From contig CAYTGU010000008.1 of assembly GCA_964437505.1 (NCBI GenBank), positions 11,845 to 75,844 on the forward strand: a stretch of DNA of 64,000 bases, in the 5' to 3' direction. The position numbers and the translations under genes are program-made. Below the pieces are notes generated by a model. That model worked only from the letters and a program-made list of their open reading frames with translations, was not told the origin of the DNA and ran no database searches. Shown piece after piece: positions 42,107-51,070 of this stretch; position 1 is the first letter of the stretch; each line of letters begins with the position of its first letter. The stretch is from JAHJDO01 sp964437505. GTDB lineage: Bacteria; JAHJDO01.

Positions 42107-43690
42107 TTAATTAATAGAGTTATTTAGTCTGTAAATAGATATTTCTTTAATTTCTTTCTCTAAGGTATAATTATTACTAACAAATTCGTATATTCTATCA
42201 AAATGTTCAGTTGGCAAAATCCATCTGTAAGTTTTTAAGAACATTGATGAGTCAACAATAAATTTAGGTCTGTTTTTTCTTAAATCCTCCATAAATTTAT
42301 CAAAAAAACCTGGCACAACAACTTTTTCTATTGAATATACACTGGGAGATGTCCCCCAAGCAAAAACTAAACTGATAAATCTAGTGGGACATTTCTGATG
42401 AGCGAATATATATAGCTCTGGATTTGAATCCAATACTAATAATGAATTCTCTTGAAATTTAGGCAGGTTTAGATATCTAACTACCTCTTTTAAAACAGGC
42501 TTGTAACTACTTCTCTGCTTTACAGCAAATAGATATCTATTATATATATCTACACCATGGACAGTTACAACGGGGCCAATAAATCCATATACCAAAAGAG
42601 ATATTGCTACTAAACGAACTGTTTTAGCTTTAAATGCATTTATATACTTTGTTAAAAAAAGTAAAAAACCAACTCCTGCTAATATACAAAATGGTGGTAT
42701 AACCAAAGCATAATAGTGCGGATATGGGCGACCTGTTATTGAGGCAGCAAGGACAGAGGTAAATGCCCAGATAACAGCTAAAAGGCAAGCTTTATCACGA
42801 ATATTTAAGTTATTCTTAAACTTAAGCTTTGCATATATCTGAGTAACGGAAGATAGTACTGCAAAAATGGCAAATATCCAAAACATCATATTGGGAATTA
42901 GAAGCCTTATCCACATTGCCCAAAATGCCCGAATGCGTCCAAGAAAACCAAAAGTTGTGAAATATATCCTCCCAAGTTTAATACTCCAGAAAATATAATC
43001 ATTAAGACAGTGATGCAGGGCGAAATAAATAATAGAAACAAGAATAGGCAAAAGCATTCCTGCAAATACTATAGTAAAATTCTTAACCAATTTAAGTTTA
43101 GATTTATTTTTAAAGACAAATAAAATTATAAAATATATAACTATAGCAAGAAATGTTGCGCCTCCTGTTTGTTTAAATAGCATAGAAATACCACACATCA
43201 ATCCAGACATAAAATACAGAGATAGGCATGATTTTTCTTCAGCTCTAAGGAAATAAAACACTGAACATACCATAGGTAAAAGCATTAGCATTTCAGTGTT
43301 TGCTCTATTCATCAAATCTGGATAGAAACTAAAAATTGCATAAAATAAACCTATGTATACTCCTATTTTTGAATCCCAAAAACACATGCCTATTCTAAAA
43401 AGGAGCAAGAGTATCAAAAGTGAGCATATAAGGCCAGCTATGTTTATAGCTAACATATTATACATGCCGAATAATTTAAAGATCAAAGCATAGAAAATAA
43501 AGAGTAATGGCCCGCGCTCTTCACCAACTTCTTTATAAAGAATTTGACCATGTAAAATTTTACAGGCACCCAAACTATATATGGATTCATCACGCATAAC
43601 TGGAGGGTAGATGACATATGATAATCTCAAAATTATAGCTAGTAGAAGAACTAGAACAACTTTTTTAAAAACTATGAATTTATCTTGCAT
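42107..43690 (-). CDS. GT39-like membrane glycosyltransferase
   Basis: 527 residues with about 11 membrane helices. RDESIYSLGACKILHGQILY has the conserved acidic pair and helix of the GT39/GT83 catalytic loop; the GPLLFIFYALIFKLFG segment matches ArnT-like enzymes. The C-terminal periplasmic stretch is about 130 residues. It is convergent with the plus-strand gene at 40327, with 55 bases between and no clear hairpin. Confidence 0.8.
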   Translation of the reverse strand: MQDKFIVFKKVVLVLLLAIILRLSYVIYPPVMRDESIYSLGACKILHGQILYKEVGEERGPLLFIFYALIFKLFGMYNMLAINIAGLICSLLILLLLFRIGMCFWDSKIGVYIGLFYAIFSFYPDLMNRANTEMLMLLPMVCSVFYFLRAEEKSCLSLYFMSGLMCGISMLFKQTGGATFLAIVIYFIILFVFKNKSKLKLVKNFTIVFAGMLLPILVSIIYFALHHCLNDYIFWSIKLGRIYFTTFGFLGRIRAFWAMWIRLLIPNMMFWIFAIFAVLSSVTQIYAKLKFKNNLNIRDKACLLAVIWAFTSVLAASITGRPYPHYYALVIPPFCILAGVGFLLFLTKYINAFKAKTVRLVAISLLVYGFIGPVVTVHGVDIYNRYLFAVKQRSSYKPVLKEVVRYLNLPKFQENSLLVLDSNPELYIFAHQKCPTRFISLVFAWGTSPSVYSIEKVVVPGFFDKFMEDLRKNRPKFIVDSSMFLKTYRWILPTEHFDRIYEFVSNNYTLEKEIKEISIYRLNNSIN

Positions 43691-43707
43691 ATTTTTGTGT
43701 GCTTAAA

Positions 43708-43917
43708 TTAGGCTGCCTTCGACAGCAATTTTTTCTTTAATAAAGTGATTTCTAAGTGTAATCTTAACGTATTATGGAATATGCAAGCTGAAAAATCAAG
43801 TTCAGAGATATTTTTTTTGACAATAAAAGTTTTCGTTAAACATGGTAATTTAATCAGATACAGTATCGCAAAAACAAGCAACAAACCTTTTGTTAAGTTG
43901 TATCTTGTAGAACTCAT
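43708..43917 (-). CDS. Short membrane protein or glycosyltransferase remnant
   Basis: 69 residues with one hydrophobic helix (GLLLVFAILYLIKLPCL). Its start overlaps the methyltransferase stop as ATGA, which argues that it is or was translated. The remainder has no recognisable domain. It may be the N-terminal stub of a GT39-type gene, given other decayed pieces in this locus. Confidence 0.35.
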   Translation of the reverse strand: MSSTRYNLTKGLLLVFAILYLIKLPCLTKTFIVKKNISELDFSACIFHNTLRLHLEITLLKKKLLSKAA

Positions 43918-44642
43918 TTTTTAGCCACACATATTAAAGAAAGACCAAAAGGGAGTTTCGTCTTCTTTATTAATTGAGTTTCAATGCCATAGACTTCAAT
44001 AAAAATTTGATTTAAAAGAATCGGCACGGAACCAGTATCTGAAATTGTCACAGATTTAGTAACGAATTTTTTAAATTTGCGGTAAGCAAAAACAAACGGA
44101 AAGAGAAAAAAATTGCTATAATTAATTTTTGATATTTTAAGTCCCGTAGAAGTAACTTTTTTCTCTAATTCTACAAAAGTATATCTTCTCTTATGACCCA
44201 AGGATATATCGTGAGAACTGCATAGATTAGGAAAAGCGGGAATAGTAATTATTGCCAAACCATCTTTCTTCAAGACCCTTCTGATTTCTCTTAAAGCCAA
44301 TCGATCGTCTTCTATATGTTCAAGTATATCTAAAGCAGTAACTAAAGAAAAAGTTTCATCAGGAAACGGTAAAGAAGTAGCTGAACCAAGAAATAGAGAA
44401 TTGAGACCGCGCTCTTTGCAAAAGGAAAGTGCATCCTTAGAAATATCTAATCCACTTGCTAAACCATATTCGTTCAACATTTTTAAAACAATTCCTGTGC
44501 CACATCCAATATCTAATATTCTATTATCTTTCTTATTAGAAATGAATTTTTTAAGTAAGGCAGAAACTATTTTTCGTTTTCCCACATACCACCAGTGCTT
44601 CTCTTCTATTTCAAACATCTTCTGATATTCAAGAAAATTCAT
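43914..44642 (-). CDS. Class I SAM-dependent methyltransferase
   Basis: 242 residues. The SAM-binding motif is ILDIGCGTGIVLKMLNEYGL with acidic GLDISKDAL; motif II-III is FSLVTALDILEHIEDDRLAL and REIRRVLKKDGLAIITIPAF. It is a Methyltransf_11-type enzyme of unknown substrate, probably a polyprenyl-linked sugar or lipid given the neighbours. The C-terminal third is hydrophobic and may contact the membrane. Confidence 0.85.
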   Translation of the reverse strand: MNFLEYQKMFEIEEKHWWYVGKRKIVSALLKKFISNKKDNRILDIGCGTGIVLKMLNEYGLASGLDISKDALSFCKERGLNSLFLGSATSLPFPDETFSLVTALDILEHIEDDRLALREIRRVLKKDGLAIITIPAFPNLCSSHDISLGHKRRYTFVELEKKVTSTGLKISKINYSNFFLFPFVFAYRKFKKFVTKSVTISDTGSVPILLNQIFIEVYGIETQLIKKTKLPFGLSLICVAKK

Positions 44643-44657
44643 TTTTTAAATTTACTT

Positions 44658-45365
44658 TTAATGTCTGAGGAAAATTTTTATTAGAGTTATTAACATTCTT
44701 AATGAATCAGATAATAGGTGCACTTTACTCTGAGGGGAATTGATCCAATGAACAGGAATTTCTTTGACTGAATAACCAAAGCTCTTGGATAAATAAATGA
44801 TTTCTACGTCAAAAGCAAGATTAGAAACTCTTTGCAAATGGAATAAATGCTGCGCAATCTTCCTTCTAAATAATTTAAAACCACATTGAGTATCAAAAAT
44901 TTCGGGCACAACTAATAGTCTAACAAATATATTAAATATTTTCCCCATTTTTTCCCTGTACCAAAGTTGAGGAATTAAGATTTTAGATTCCGGTAGACCC
45001 CTGGAGCCTATAGCTATATCATAATCTCTCTCCTTTACCCAGAAGAGCAATTTATCTAATTCTTCAATTGGCGTAGAAAGGTCACTATCGGTGAAGAGAA
45101 TATAGCGACCTTTTGCCGAAAGAACCCCTTCTTTGACGGCTGCCCCCTTTCCCCTATTTTTTAGAAAATGAATTAAAGATATGCGATTATCTTTTTCTTT
45201 TATCTTCTTAATAATCTTTGATGTCCTATCTTTACTTCCATCGTCAACTACAATAATTTCATAACGATAGTCTTCCTTCTCTAGATAATCTTTTATCTTC
45301 TTAAGAGTAGAAATTATTCTTTTCTCTTCATTATAGGCAGGAATAACGATAGAGATTTCAATCAT
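44658..45365 (-). CDS. GT2 dolichyl-phosphate glucosyltransferase-like enzyme
   Basis: 235 residues: ISIVIPAYNEEKRIISTLKK, VVDDGSKDRTSKI, GKGAAVKEGVLSAKG and the metal-binding LFTDSDLSTPIEEL. It has no C-terminal membrane helices, which resembles ALG5/DPG-type polyprenyl-phosphate glucosyltransferases. It would load a sugar on polyprenyl phosphate, the donor used by the GT39 enzymes next to it. It lies 16 bases upstream of the methyltransferase gene. Confidence 0.88.
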   Translation of the reverse strand: MIEISIVIPAYNEEKRIISTLKKIKDYLEKEDYRYEIIVVDDGSKDRTSKIIKKIKEKDNRISLIHFLKNRGKGAAVKEGVLSAKGRYILFTDSDLSTPIEELDKLLFWVKERDYDIAIGSRGLPESKILIPQLWYREKMGKIFNIFVRLLVVPEIFDTQCGFKLFRRKIAQHLFHLQRVSNLAFDVEIIYLSKSFGYSVKEIPVHWINSPQSKVHLLSDSLRMLITLIKIFLRH

Positions 45366-45434
45366 TTTGTTTTTCGCCGAGAAAATATTTGCAATGCAGA
45401 TGTAGCATGAACCTTATTCCTTTTCCTTGCCTCC

Positions 45435-45521
45435 TTAGCATAAATCTCCTTTCATGTCAAATTCTCCAGTTCTCGGATTTGCATATGTTCTGTCATGGAT
45501 GCAACTTTCTGCTGCGCCTAA
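45435..45521 (-). pseudogene. Possible 3' remnant of a decayed gene
   Basis: In the 230-base divergent gap a minus-strand frame without a start reads GAAESCIHDRTYANPRTG then EFDMKGDLC and a TAA stop. It has coding-like composition and a conserved-looking end. It could be the tail of a lost gene; I recall no firm family match. Confidence 0.25.
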
Positions 45522-45536
45522 ATTAAAAATTAAAAA

Positions 45537-45564
45537 TTGACAAGATTAATAATAATGATATATC
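45537..45564 (+). promoter_or_regulatory. Promoter for the radical SAM-aminotransferase operon
   Basis: TTGACA (45537-45542) and TATATC (45559-45564) are separated by 16 bases, behind an AT-rich upstream stretch with repeated AATTAAA. The start codon at 45596 lies about 30 bases downstream. Confidence 0.6.
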
Positions 45565-45595
45565 CTCCTCAGTAAATGGATAAAGCTCAATAAAT

Positions 45596-46738
45596 ATGCA
45601 CCAACAGATATACACAAGGCAATCAAAAAAACCATTACGAAAAGCACAAAATATTTTACAAGGTATTTTCCATATAGTAAATGTATGGATAAATCGCTAC
45701 CTTGAGAGACCACCAAAGTATCTGCCTATTCTGTTCATATTTATTACAGATAGGTGCAACCTTCAATGTTCGATGTGTGGTGTATGGAAATATGGTATTC
45801 AAAATAGAAACGCTAATGAAATGACCACAGAAGAATGGAAAGCAGTTATCCATTCTGCTGTAAAATTACGAACAAAACTTATTGTCATTACTGGTGGAGA
45901 ACCGCTTCTTCGGCTTGATCTATTTGATATTATCAAGTATGCACGGGAAAGAGGAATAGCAGTTCATTTGTGCAGTAATGGAACAATTCTAAATCCTTAT
46001 AATGTAGATCAACTGAGGAGATCTGGAGTTAATACAGTCTCAATCTCCGTGGATAATTTAGTACCTGAGATACATGAATCACTTCGAGGAGAGGGAACAT
46101 TCGAGAAAGCTGTACAAGGAATTCGCCTTCTTCGGGAACAAGCTCCGTCTATTAGAATTGGTATCAACTATCTCATAACTCGTAAGACTTTCAGAAATAT
46201 GGTAGATATGATCCCTTTTGCAGAACGCCTTGGAGTTCACCAGATCAAGTTTGCTCCAATACATACGAACCTGCAACATAATAGGAAACCTTTAGAAGAG
46301 TTCAACAACTTGATATTCAGAGAAAGTGATACAGAGGAATTGGAGGTTGAGGTAAAAAAACTAATGCAGACAATAAAAAATAGCAAGCTTCAAACAACCT
46401 CCAGGACTTTCTTTACTGGTATTGCCGCCCTGTATAAACATCCCCGTAAGTTTCGTTGTTTTGCTGGATATGTTGCCTGTGCAATTAATCCCTATGGTAT
46501 GGTAAGTCCATGCTTTGACATAGAAGGAACAGTAAGCGTGCAGGATAAGCCCCTTGAAAAAATCTGGAAAAGCAGTGCGTTTCAGAAAAGCAGACGTCTC
46601 GTGCAACACTGCAAATCTCCTTGCTGGGACACATCCTTTACTGAACTCAGCATACGCCTCACAATACGAGCCTTATTCAGTGAAATAATTCAAACTTGGG
46701 ATGACTTGAAATTCTATACCTGGAGTAAAAACTATTGA
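45596..46738 (+). CDS. Radical SAM protein (SPASM-like C-terminus)
   Basis: 380 residues. The iron-sulfur motif is TDRCNLQCSMCGVW (CxxxCxxC). The SAM-binding GGEPLLR and a C-terminal Cys set (RCFAGYVACAINPYG, SPCFDIEG, CKSPCWDT) point to auxiliary clusters, as in SPASM/twitch enzymes. It probably modifies a peptide or a small metabolite. It heads a three-gene plus-strand operon with an aminotransferase and a B12 radical SAM enzyme, with 4-base overlaps at both joints. The Shine-Dalgarno sequence is weak. Confidence 0.88.
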   Translation: MHQQIYTRQSKKPLRKAQNILQGIFHIVNVWINRYLERPPKYLPILFIFITDRCNLQCSMCGVWKYGIQNRNANEMTTEEWKAVIHSAVKLRTKLIVITGGEPLLRLDLFDIIKYARERGIAVHLCSNGTILNPYNVDQLRRSGVNTVSISVDNLVPEIHESLRGEGTFEKAVQGIRLLREQAPSIRIGINYLITRKTFRNMVDMIPFAERLGVHQIKFAPIHTNLQHNRKPLEEFNNLIFRESDTEELEVEVKKLMQTIKNSKLQTTSRTFFTGIAALYKHPRKFRCFAGYVACAINPYGMVSPCFDIEGTVSVQDKPLEKIWKSSAFQKSRRLVQHCKSPCWDTSFTELSIRLTIRALFSEIIQTWDDLKFYTWSKNY

Positions 46739-47928
46739 TACCACGACGTAGACCATACATATATTCAGGAGAGTTAGCTGACATTGATCACTGGAAGCAC
46801 GTAAACATGAAAAACAATGTCAATATAGTTGATATGTGGGAAAAGACAATTGCAAGTTATGTAAGAATGCCATACACAACAGCTGTTAGCTCAGGACGCT
46901 TTGGAATGACACTTATTCTAAAATACCTGAATATTGGATTAAATGATGAAGTTATTATTCCTGCATATACATTGAAAGACTTGATACCTCTTATCAAAAA
47001 TATGGGTGCTCAGGTTGTTCCTGCAGATGTTGATTTAAAAACGTTTAATATTTCTCCTGAGACTATTATGAGGAGGATAACAGCCAAAACCAAGGCTATT
47101 CTTGTATTGCATGCCTTTGGCTCGCCATGCTCAATTAAGAGTATTGTTAGCTTGGCTGAACAATATGGAATACCAGTAATAGAAGATTGCGCCCACTCTC
47201 TTGGCGCTTTGATTCAACACAAACAAACCGGCTCATTTGGTTATGCCTCTTTCTTCAGTTTTGAGACAACAAAACCAGTAAATACCTTTGGTGGTGGAAT
47301 GGTAACAACAAAAGATGCTGGACTTAGCAAATTTATACATTCAAAGATAAGCAACAGTATAATAGATGTCTCCTCTGTTATGAAAAAGATAAAAGCTATA
47401 AGAATGGAGCGTTTTCTATTTGCAACTGGGCTTGGATTTCCCTTTCTCTATTTGCTTGCCACTCCATCATGGAAGCAAAAAATGAATACGCTTTATAGAA
47501 AATTTCAGCAGGCTTCACAAGAAAATACAAAATATCTTCCAATTCAGGCATCAATAGGACTAAAGAAACTGAGCTCCCTGAAGAAGAGAATTGCCTTGCG
47601 CAAAGAGAAAGTATCTCTTTTAAAGTCTCTCCTTGATCCATGTATTAGAATTCAATCAGTTGAGAAGGGGTATAAAGCAACATGGTATTTCTGTGTTGCT
47701 ATTCTTCCTTGTAAAGCGTCAATAGTTAGAAAAAAAATGTTACTACATGGTATTGATGCTGGCATTGAGGATGAAATCGCAGACAACTGTGCAACAATAT
47801 TAGGCTATAACGACTGCCCTAATGTAGACAGTATATTTTCTCGAGCTATCGCATTGCCGATGTATGAAGACATTTCAGAACAGGCAATTCAAAAGGTTGC
47901 CCGAGTCCTGAATAAAATAATACGATGA
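46735..47928 (+). CDS. DegT/DnrJ/EryC1/StrS-type aminotransferase
   Basis: 397 residues. The PLP-fold landmarks are YTTAVSSGRFGMTLILKYLN, DEVIIPAYTLKDLIP, VIEDCAHSLGALI and the Lys-bearing SFFSFETTKPVNTFGGGMV. It starts with TTG overlapping the previous stop as TTGA, with GGAG upstream. These enzymes form amino-sugars or act on related keto compounds. Its linkage with two radical SAM enzymes suggests a dedicated modified sugar or aminated lipid head group; the product is not known. Confidence 0.87.
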   Translation: MIPRRRPYIYSGELADIDHWKHVNMKNNVNIVDMWEKTIASYVRMPYTTAVSSGRFGMTLILKYLNIGLNDEVIIPAYTLKDLIPLIKNMGAQVVPADVDLKTFNISPETIMRRITAKTKAILVLHAFGSPCSIKSIVSLAEQYGIPVIEDCAHSLGALIQHKQTGSFGYASFFSFETTKPVNTFGGGMVTTKDAGLSKFIHSKISNSIIDVSSVMKKIKAIRMERFLFATGLGFPFLYLLATPSWKQKMNTLYRKFQQASQENTKYLPIQASIGLKKLSSLKKRIALRKEKVSLLKSLLDPCIRIQSVEKGYKATWYFCVAILPCKASIVRKKMLLHGIDAGIEDEIADNCATILGYNDCPNVDSIFSRAIALPMYEDISEQAIQKVARVLNKIIR

Positions 47929-49346
47929 AAATACTTTTAATAGATGTTCCGTTTGGAATTAGGGAAATAGGAGGTAAACGCGCTGCGTTTGCCAGTGTAA
48001 GGAATGTTATCCCTGCTCTTGGCCTGGCTTATCTAGCTGCTGTTGCTGAAAAAGAGGGTCATGATGTGTGCATCTTTGATTACGCAAAGAAATTTGATGA
48101 TAACTGGGACGCAATCGTAAGGAAAAGCATATCGTTCAAGCCGGACATTATAGGAATTACAGCAACTACGCCAGCATTTAAAAATGCGCTAAAGACCGCT
48201 ACACTATTACGTAAAACTATGCCTAATGCGGTCTTTTTAGCAGGAGGGGCTCATCCTACTGCAGCTCCTGAACATGCAGCAGCGGCTAGAGTTTTTGACT
48301 ATCTGATTCTTGGTGAAGGAGAAGTAACTTTTGTAGAACTGTTGCAACATTTTGAAGGGAAAGGAACCACAAAACCAGAAGATATCCCGGGACTTGCCTT
48401 CTGGAGGGATAAAAAGCTGATATTTACACAACCTCGAAAGCCTATTGAAAATCTGGACTCCATCCCACTTCCCGCAAGACATCTTCTCCCACCTCTTAAA
48501 CTCTATCATCCAACCCCTGCTTCATACCGAAAGCTTCCTCTTGCACATATCATTACATCAAGAGGGTGTCCATCAAAGTGCAACTTCTGTGATAGGTCTG
48601 TCTTTGGTGAAAAATACAGAAAACGAAGCTCAGATAATGTGTTAGCTGAAGTAGAAGAGGTTGTGAGCAAATACGGTGCACGCGAAATACGCTTCTTTGA
48701 TGATTGCTTTACCATTAATAAAAATCGCCTTGAAGAAATCTGCCAAGGACTGAAAAAAATCCGACCACGGTGTATATGGACATGCCTTACAAAGGTAAAT
48801 CTCGTAAACCCAGAGATGCTTCAAATGATGCATGATGCTGGATGCTGGCAAGTCTTATATGGCTTGGAATCAGGCGATGACCGTGTCTTAAAAACACTCG
48901 GCAAAGGAACAACGGTGAAACAAAACAGATTGGCAGTAAAGTGGACCAGAGAAGCACACATCCGAGTTCGCGCTGACTTCATTGTAGGCACTCCAAACGA
49001 GACAATGGAAACTCTTACTAATACATTAAATTTTGCAAAGAAACTTCCTATTGACTTTGCTCATTTTAATAAATTCGTACCATTCCCAGGCACTGAATTT
49101 TACAGGCAACTTATAAAACAGGGATATTGGTTTGATTTTTCTCGGGATTCATCAATTATGGATCATGACGCTTTAGTCTTTGTGCCTTCAGCAATTCCTT
49201 CTGCAAAATACCGGGAGTTTCTGGACAGGGCTTATAAAGAATTTTATCTTCGTCCGAGCTATATTCTACGACGTCTCTTTGCTATGCGAACATTCACAGA
49301 ATTCTGCGGTAATATTAAAGGATTTTTTTCAATCAGGTCAATATAA
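47925..49346 (+). CDS. B12-binding radical SAM protein
   Basis: 473 residues. The N-terminal cobalamin-binding Rossmann domain (ALGLAYLAAVAEKEGHDV, DIIGITATTPAFKNALK, FLAGGAHPTAAPE, LGEGEVTF) is followed by a radical SAM barrel with SRGCPSKCNFCDRSVFG and VLYGLESGDDRVLKTLGKG. Members often methylate or rearrange unactivated carbons, as in HpnJ/BchE-type reactions. It is the third gene of the operon, overlapping by ATGA. The substrate is unknown. Confidence 0.9.
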   Translation: MKILLIDVPFGIREIGGKRAAFASVRNVIPALGLAYLAAVAEKEGHDVCIFDYAKKFDDNWDAIVRKSISFKPDIIGITATTPAFKNALKTATLLRKTMPNAVFLAGGAHPTAAPEHAAAARVFDYLILGEGEVTFVELLQHFEGKGTTKPEDIPGLAFWRDKKLIFTQPRKPIENLDSIPLPARHLLPPLKLYHPTPASYRKLPLAHIITSRGCPSKCNFCDRSVFGEKYRKRSSDNVLAEVEEVVSKYGAREIRFFDDCFTINKNRLEEICQGLKKIRPRCIWTCLTKVNLVNPEMLQMMHDAGCWQVLYGLESGDDRVLKTLGKGTTVKQNRLAVKWTREAHIRVRADFIVGTPNETMETLTNTLNFAKKLPIDFAHFNKFVPFPGTEFYRQLIKQGYWFDFSRDSSIMDHDALVFVPSAIPSAKYREFLDRAYKEFYLRPSYILRRLFAMRTFTEFCGNIKGFFSIRSI

Positions 49347-49374
49347 AAACTAGCTGGATTTGCCTTTTAAGATA

Positions 49375-49485
49375 AATAGGACAATCCTTCTCCATAAGAC
49401 TAAAAATAAAGAAAAAAAATAACCCAAAAGAGAGTCATCCTATAACCACACACTTTAAATCAATTCCTAAATCTATAAACATCCC
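49375..49485 (-). pseudogene. Remnant of a GT39 gene (C-terminal piece)
   Basis: On the minus strand, IDLGIDLKCVVIG then an altered frame and SFGLF follow the GT2 remnant. At DNA level this matches the VDLGIDLKYVIIGGISFGL part of the intact GT39 gene at 51063, with substitutions and small deletions. It is a dead fragment, likely a by-product of recombination between glycosyltransferase genes. Confidence 0.7.
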
Positions 49486-49576
49486 TCAACGTTCTTGTCA
49501 AAACAAGAATTTCTATATTATCTGCTTCATTGTATGTTGGTATTACAATGGCTAATTCAGAATTTCTATTTGACAT
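49460..49576 (-). pseudogene. N-terminal remnant of a GT2 (polyprenyl-phosphate mannosyltransferase-like) gene
   Basis: A 38-codon frame starts MSNRNSELAIVIPTYNEADN then IEILVLTRTLRDVYRF and stops. AIVIPTYNEADNIEILV is the exact N-terminal signature of GT2 enzymes, so the gene once continued for some 200 residues. It is broken at a junction with a GT39 fragment. It overlaps the end of the GT9 gene by 11 bases. Confidence 0.75.
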
Positions 49577-50459
49577 AACGCAATGAATCTCTTGCTGCCT
49601 GATATACAGTTTCAACAGAAATAGCATCTACCGCCTCTGAAATGTAATCTCTCCTGTAAAAAACTTTTTCCAGAAAGGGACTTGTTATTTTAACCATTCT
49701 TCCATAATCATAGATTTCAGATGGGCTTGTACATATAAAAATCGCAACAATTCTCTTCTTGAGAAACAGAGCAATGTGCATAGCAAGAGTGTCTCCGCAG
49801 ATTACTAAATCACATTCATTTATATCTTGAACATAATCAGCAATTTTCTGCCTTTTCCTGAAGAATCTTATTTCGCAACCATCTGATTCCAAAGTACTGG
49901 CAAGTTCCTGCCACTTATTCCATTGTTTCATAGGCCACCTGTCCCCTGCTCTTGCCTCAATACCTATAATTGTCCTGCTTTCTTGCTTTCTAGGCTTCAG
50001 CAGATTTTGATTCAATAAATATTCCTCACCATTAAATTTCTTTCCGCACATCCTAAATATTATTTCCTGATAAGTTTTTTTATTCGCCTTCTTAATAGTG
50101 TCTGCTTTCTCTTTACCCAATCGCGATATTAGCCCCATATCAAACCATTCTCTTGAAGAATCAGTGTAGGTTAAAGAATTGTTATCATCAATATATGAGC
50201 CGATAAGCATTTTCTTTTTTAATATTGTTGCTAAACGTACTGCATTGTAGTCGTCATCCAAACATAAAATTAAATCAAAAAATTTTTCTCTTAGAGCTTT
50301 TGCTGCTTTATTTATTTCAATAACTTTCAATTTGCTAGTAGGTAATAACGGCAAAGAATCTTTTGCAGTTGCCCAGAAGATATTGCCCTTCAAAGCCCGC
50401 AATAGCGATGTAGTTCGGACTACATCTCCTAAAGCACCAAGTTTTATAATAAGTATCAT
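49566..50459 (-). CDS. GT9 heptosyltransferase-like protein
   Basis: 297 residues. ILIIKLGALGDVVRTTSLLR is the opening of ADP-heptose:LPS heptosyltransferases, and LVICGDTLAMHIALFLKKR (D-x-x-x-M-H) is the conserved donor-site motif. It probably adds a heptose or related sugar to a lipid A-like or surface glycan core, implying an outer membrane. The length is slightly short of the usual 320-350. It overlaps the methyltransferase gene by 4 bases. Confidence 0.85.
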   Translation of the reverse strand: MILIIKLGALGDVVRTTSLLRALKGNIFWATAKDSLPLLPTSKLKVIEINKAAKALREKFFDLILCLDDDYNAVRLATILKKKMLIGSYIDDNNSLTYTDSSREWFDMGLISRLGKEKADTIKKANKKTYQEIIFRMCGKKFNGEEYLLNQNLLKPRKQESRTIIGIEARAGDRWPMKQWNKWQELASTLESDGCEIRFFRKRQKIADYVQDINECDLVICGDTLAMHIALFLKKRIVAIFICTSPSEIYDYGRMVKITSPFLEKVFYRRDYISEAVDAISVETVYQAARDSLRYVK

Positions 50460-51070
50460 TTCTTTTTTCGTGCTTTAATTATAAGCTCAGAAAAGCATAT
50501 ATATCTATGACTTAGAATGCGAAATTTATTATTCAAGAGAATTCTCTTAAGCATTTGGTAACTATATCTAGTAACATGTTCATCTGCGTAACCATCCGGA
50601 TGAAATAATTTATATAAAAACTCAATAATAATCCATATAAAACTGGCATAGTCAGGAGTTCCTATTACAAGAATTCCATCCTCTCTTAATACTCTAGAAA
50701 GCTCTTTAAATATTCTTTTGTTTGCAATATGTTCAATAACTTCAGAACAAATAATACAATCAATTGAACCTTCCTTGAATGGTAAACTGCATCCATCGGC
50801 ATTTAAGAGCCTTTTATTGGTTTTTTTTATGTATAACAACTTATTTAACCGAATATCCAAGCCAATCGCTTTTGGAGTATCTGTAATAATTTTGCTAGAC
50901 CCACATCCTATATCAAGAATTTTCCCTTTTCTTTCAACAAAATTCATTATTATTTTGTACCTTCGTCGCTGCCAATATCTTTGGAATGGGATTCTGCTAT
51001 AATATGCTCTTTCATCATAGTCAGCAGACTGAATAGAATTTCTCAATCTCCACTGCTTTAATTTATTCAT
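50456..51070 (-). CDS. Class I SAM-dependent methyltransferase
   Basis: 204 residues: GKILDIGCGSSKIITDTPKA, GLDIRLNKL, IDCIICSEVIEHIANKRIFK and LSRVLREDGILVIGTPDYAS. It is a Methyltransf_11-type enzyme, probably acting on a glycolipid or sugar, since it lies between a GT9 and a GT39 gene with overlaps of 4 and 8 bases. A C-terminal hydrophobic helix (ASFIWIIIEFLYKLF) may touch the membrane. Confidence 0.84.
   Translation of the reverse strand: MNKLKQWRLRNSIQSADYDERAYYSRIPFQRYWQRRRYKIIMNFVERKGKILDIGCGSSKIITDTPKAIGLDIRLNKLLYIKKTNKRLLNADGCSLPFKEGSIDCIICSEVIEHIANKRIFKELSRVLREDGILVIGTPDYASFIWIIIEFLYKLFHPDGYADEHVTRYSYQMLKRILLNNKFRILSHRYICFSELIIKARKKK

Noticed and set aside
49460..49576. Functional short GT2 protein
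   Set aside because: Only the first 38 codons remain, without the DxD region, so it cannot be an active enzyme.
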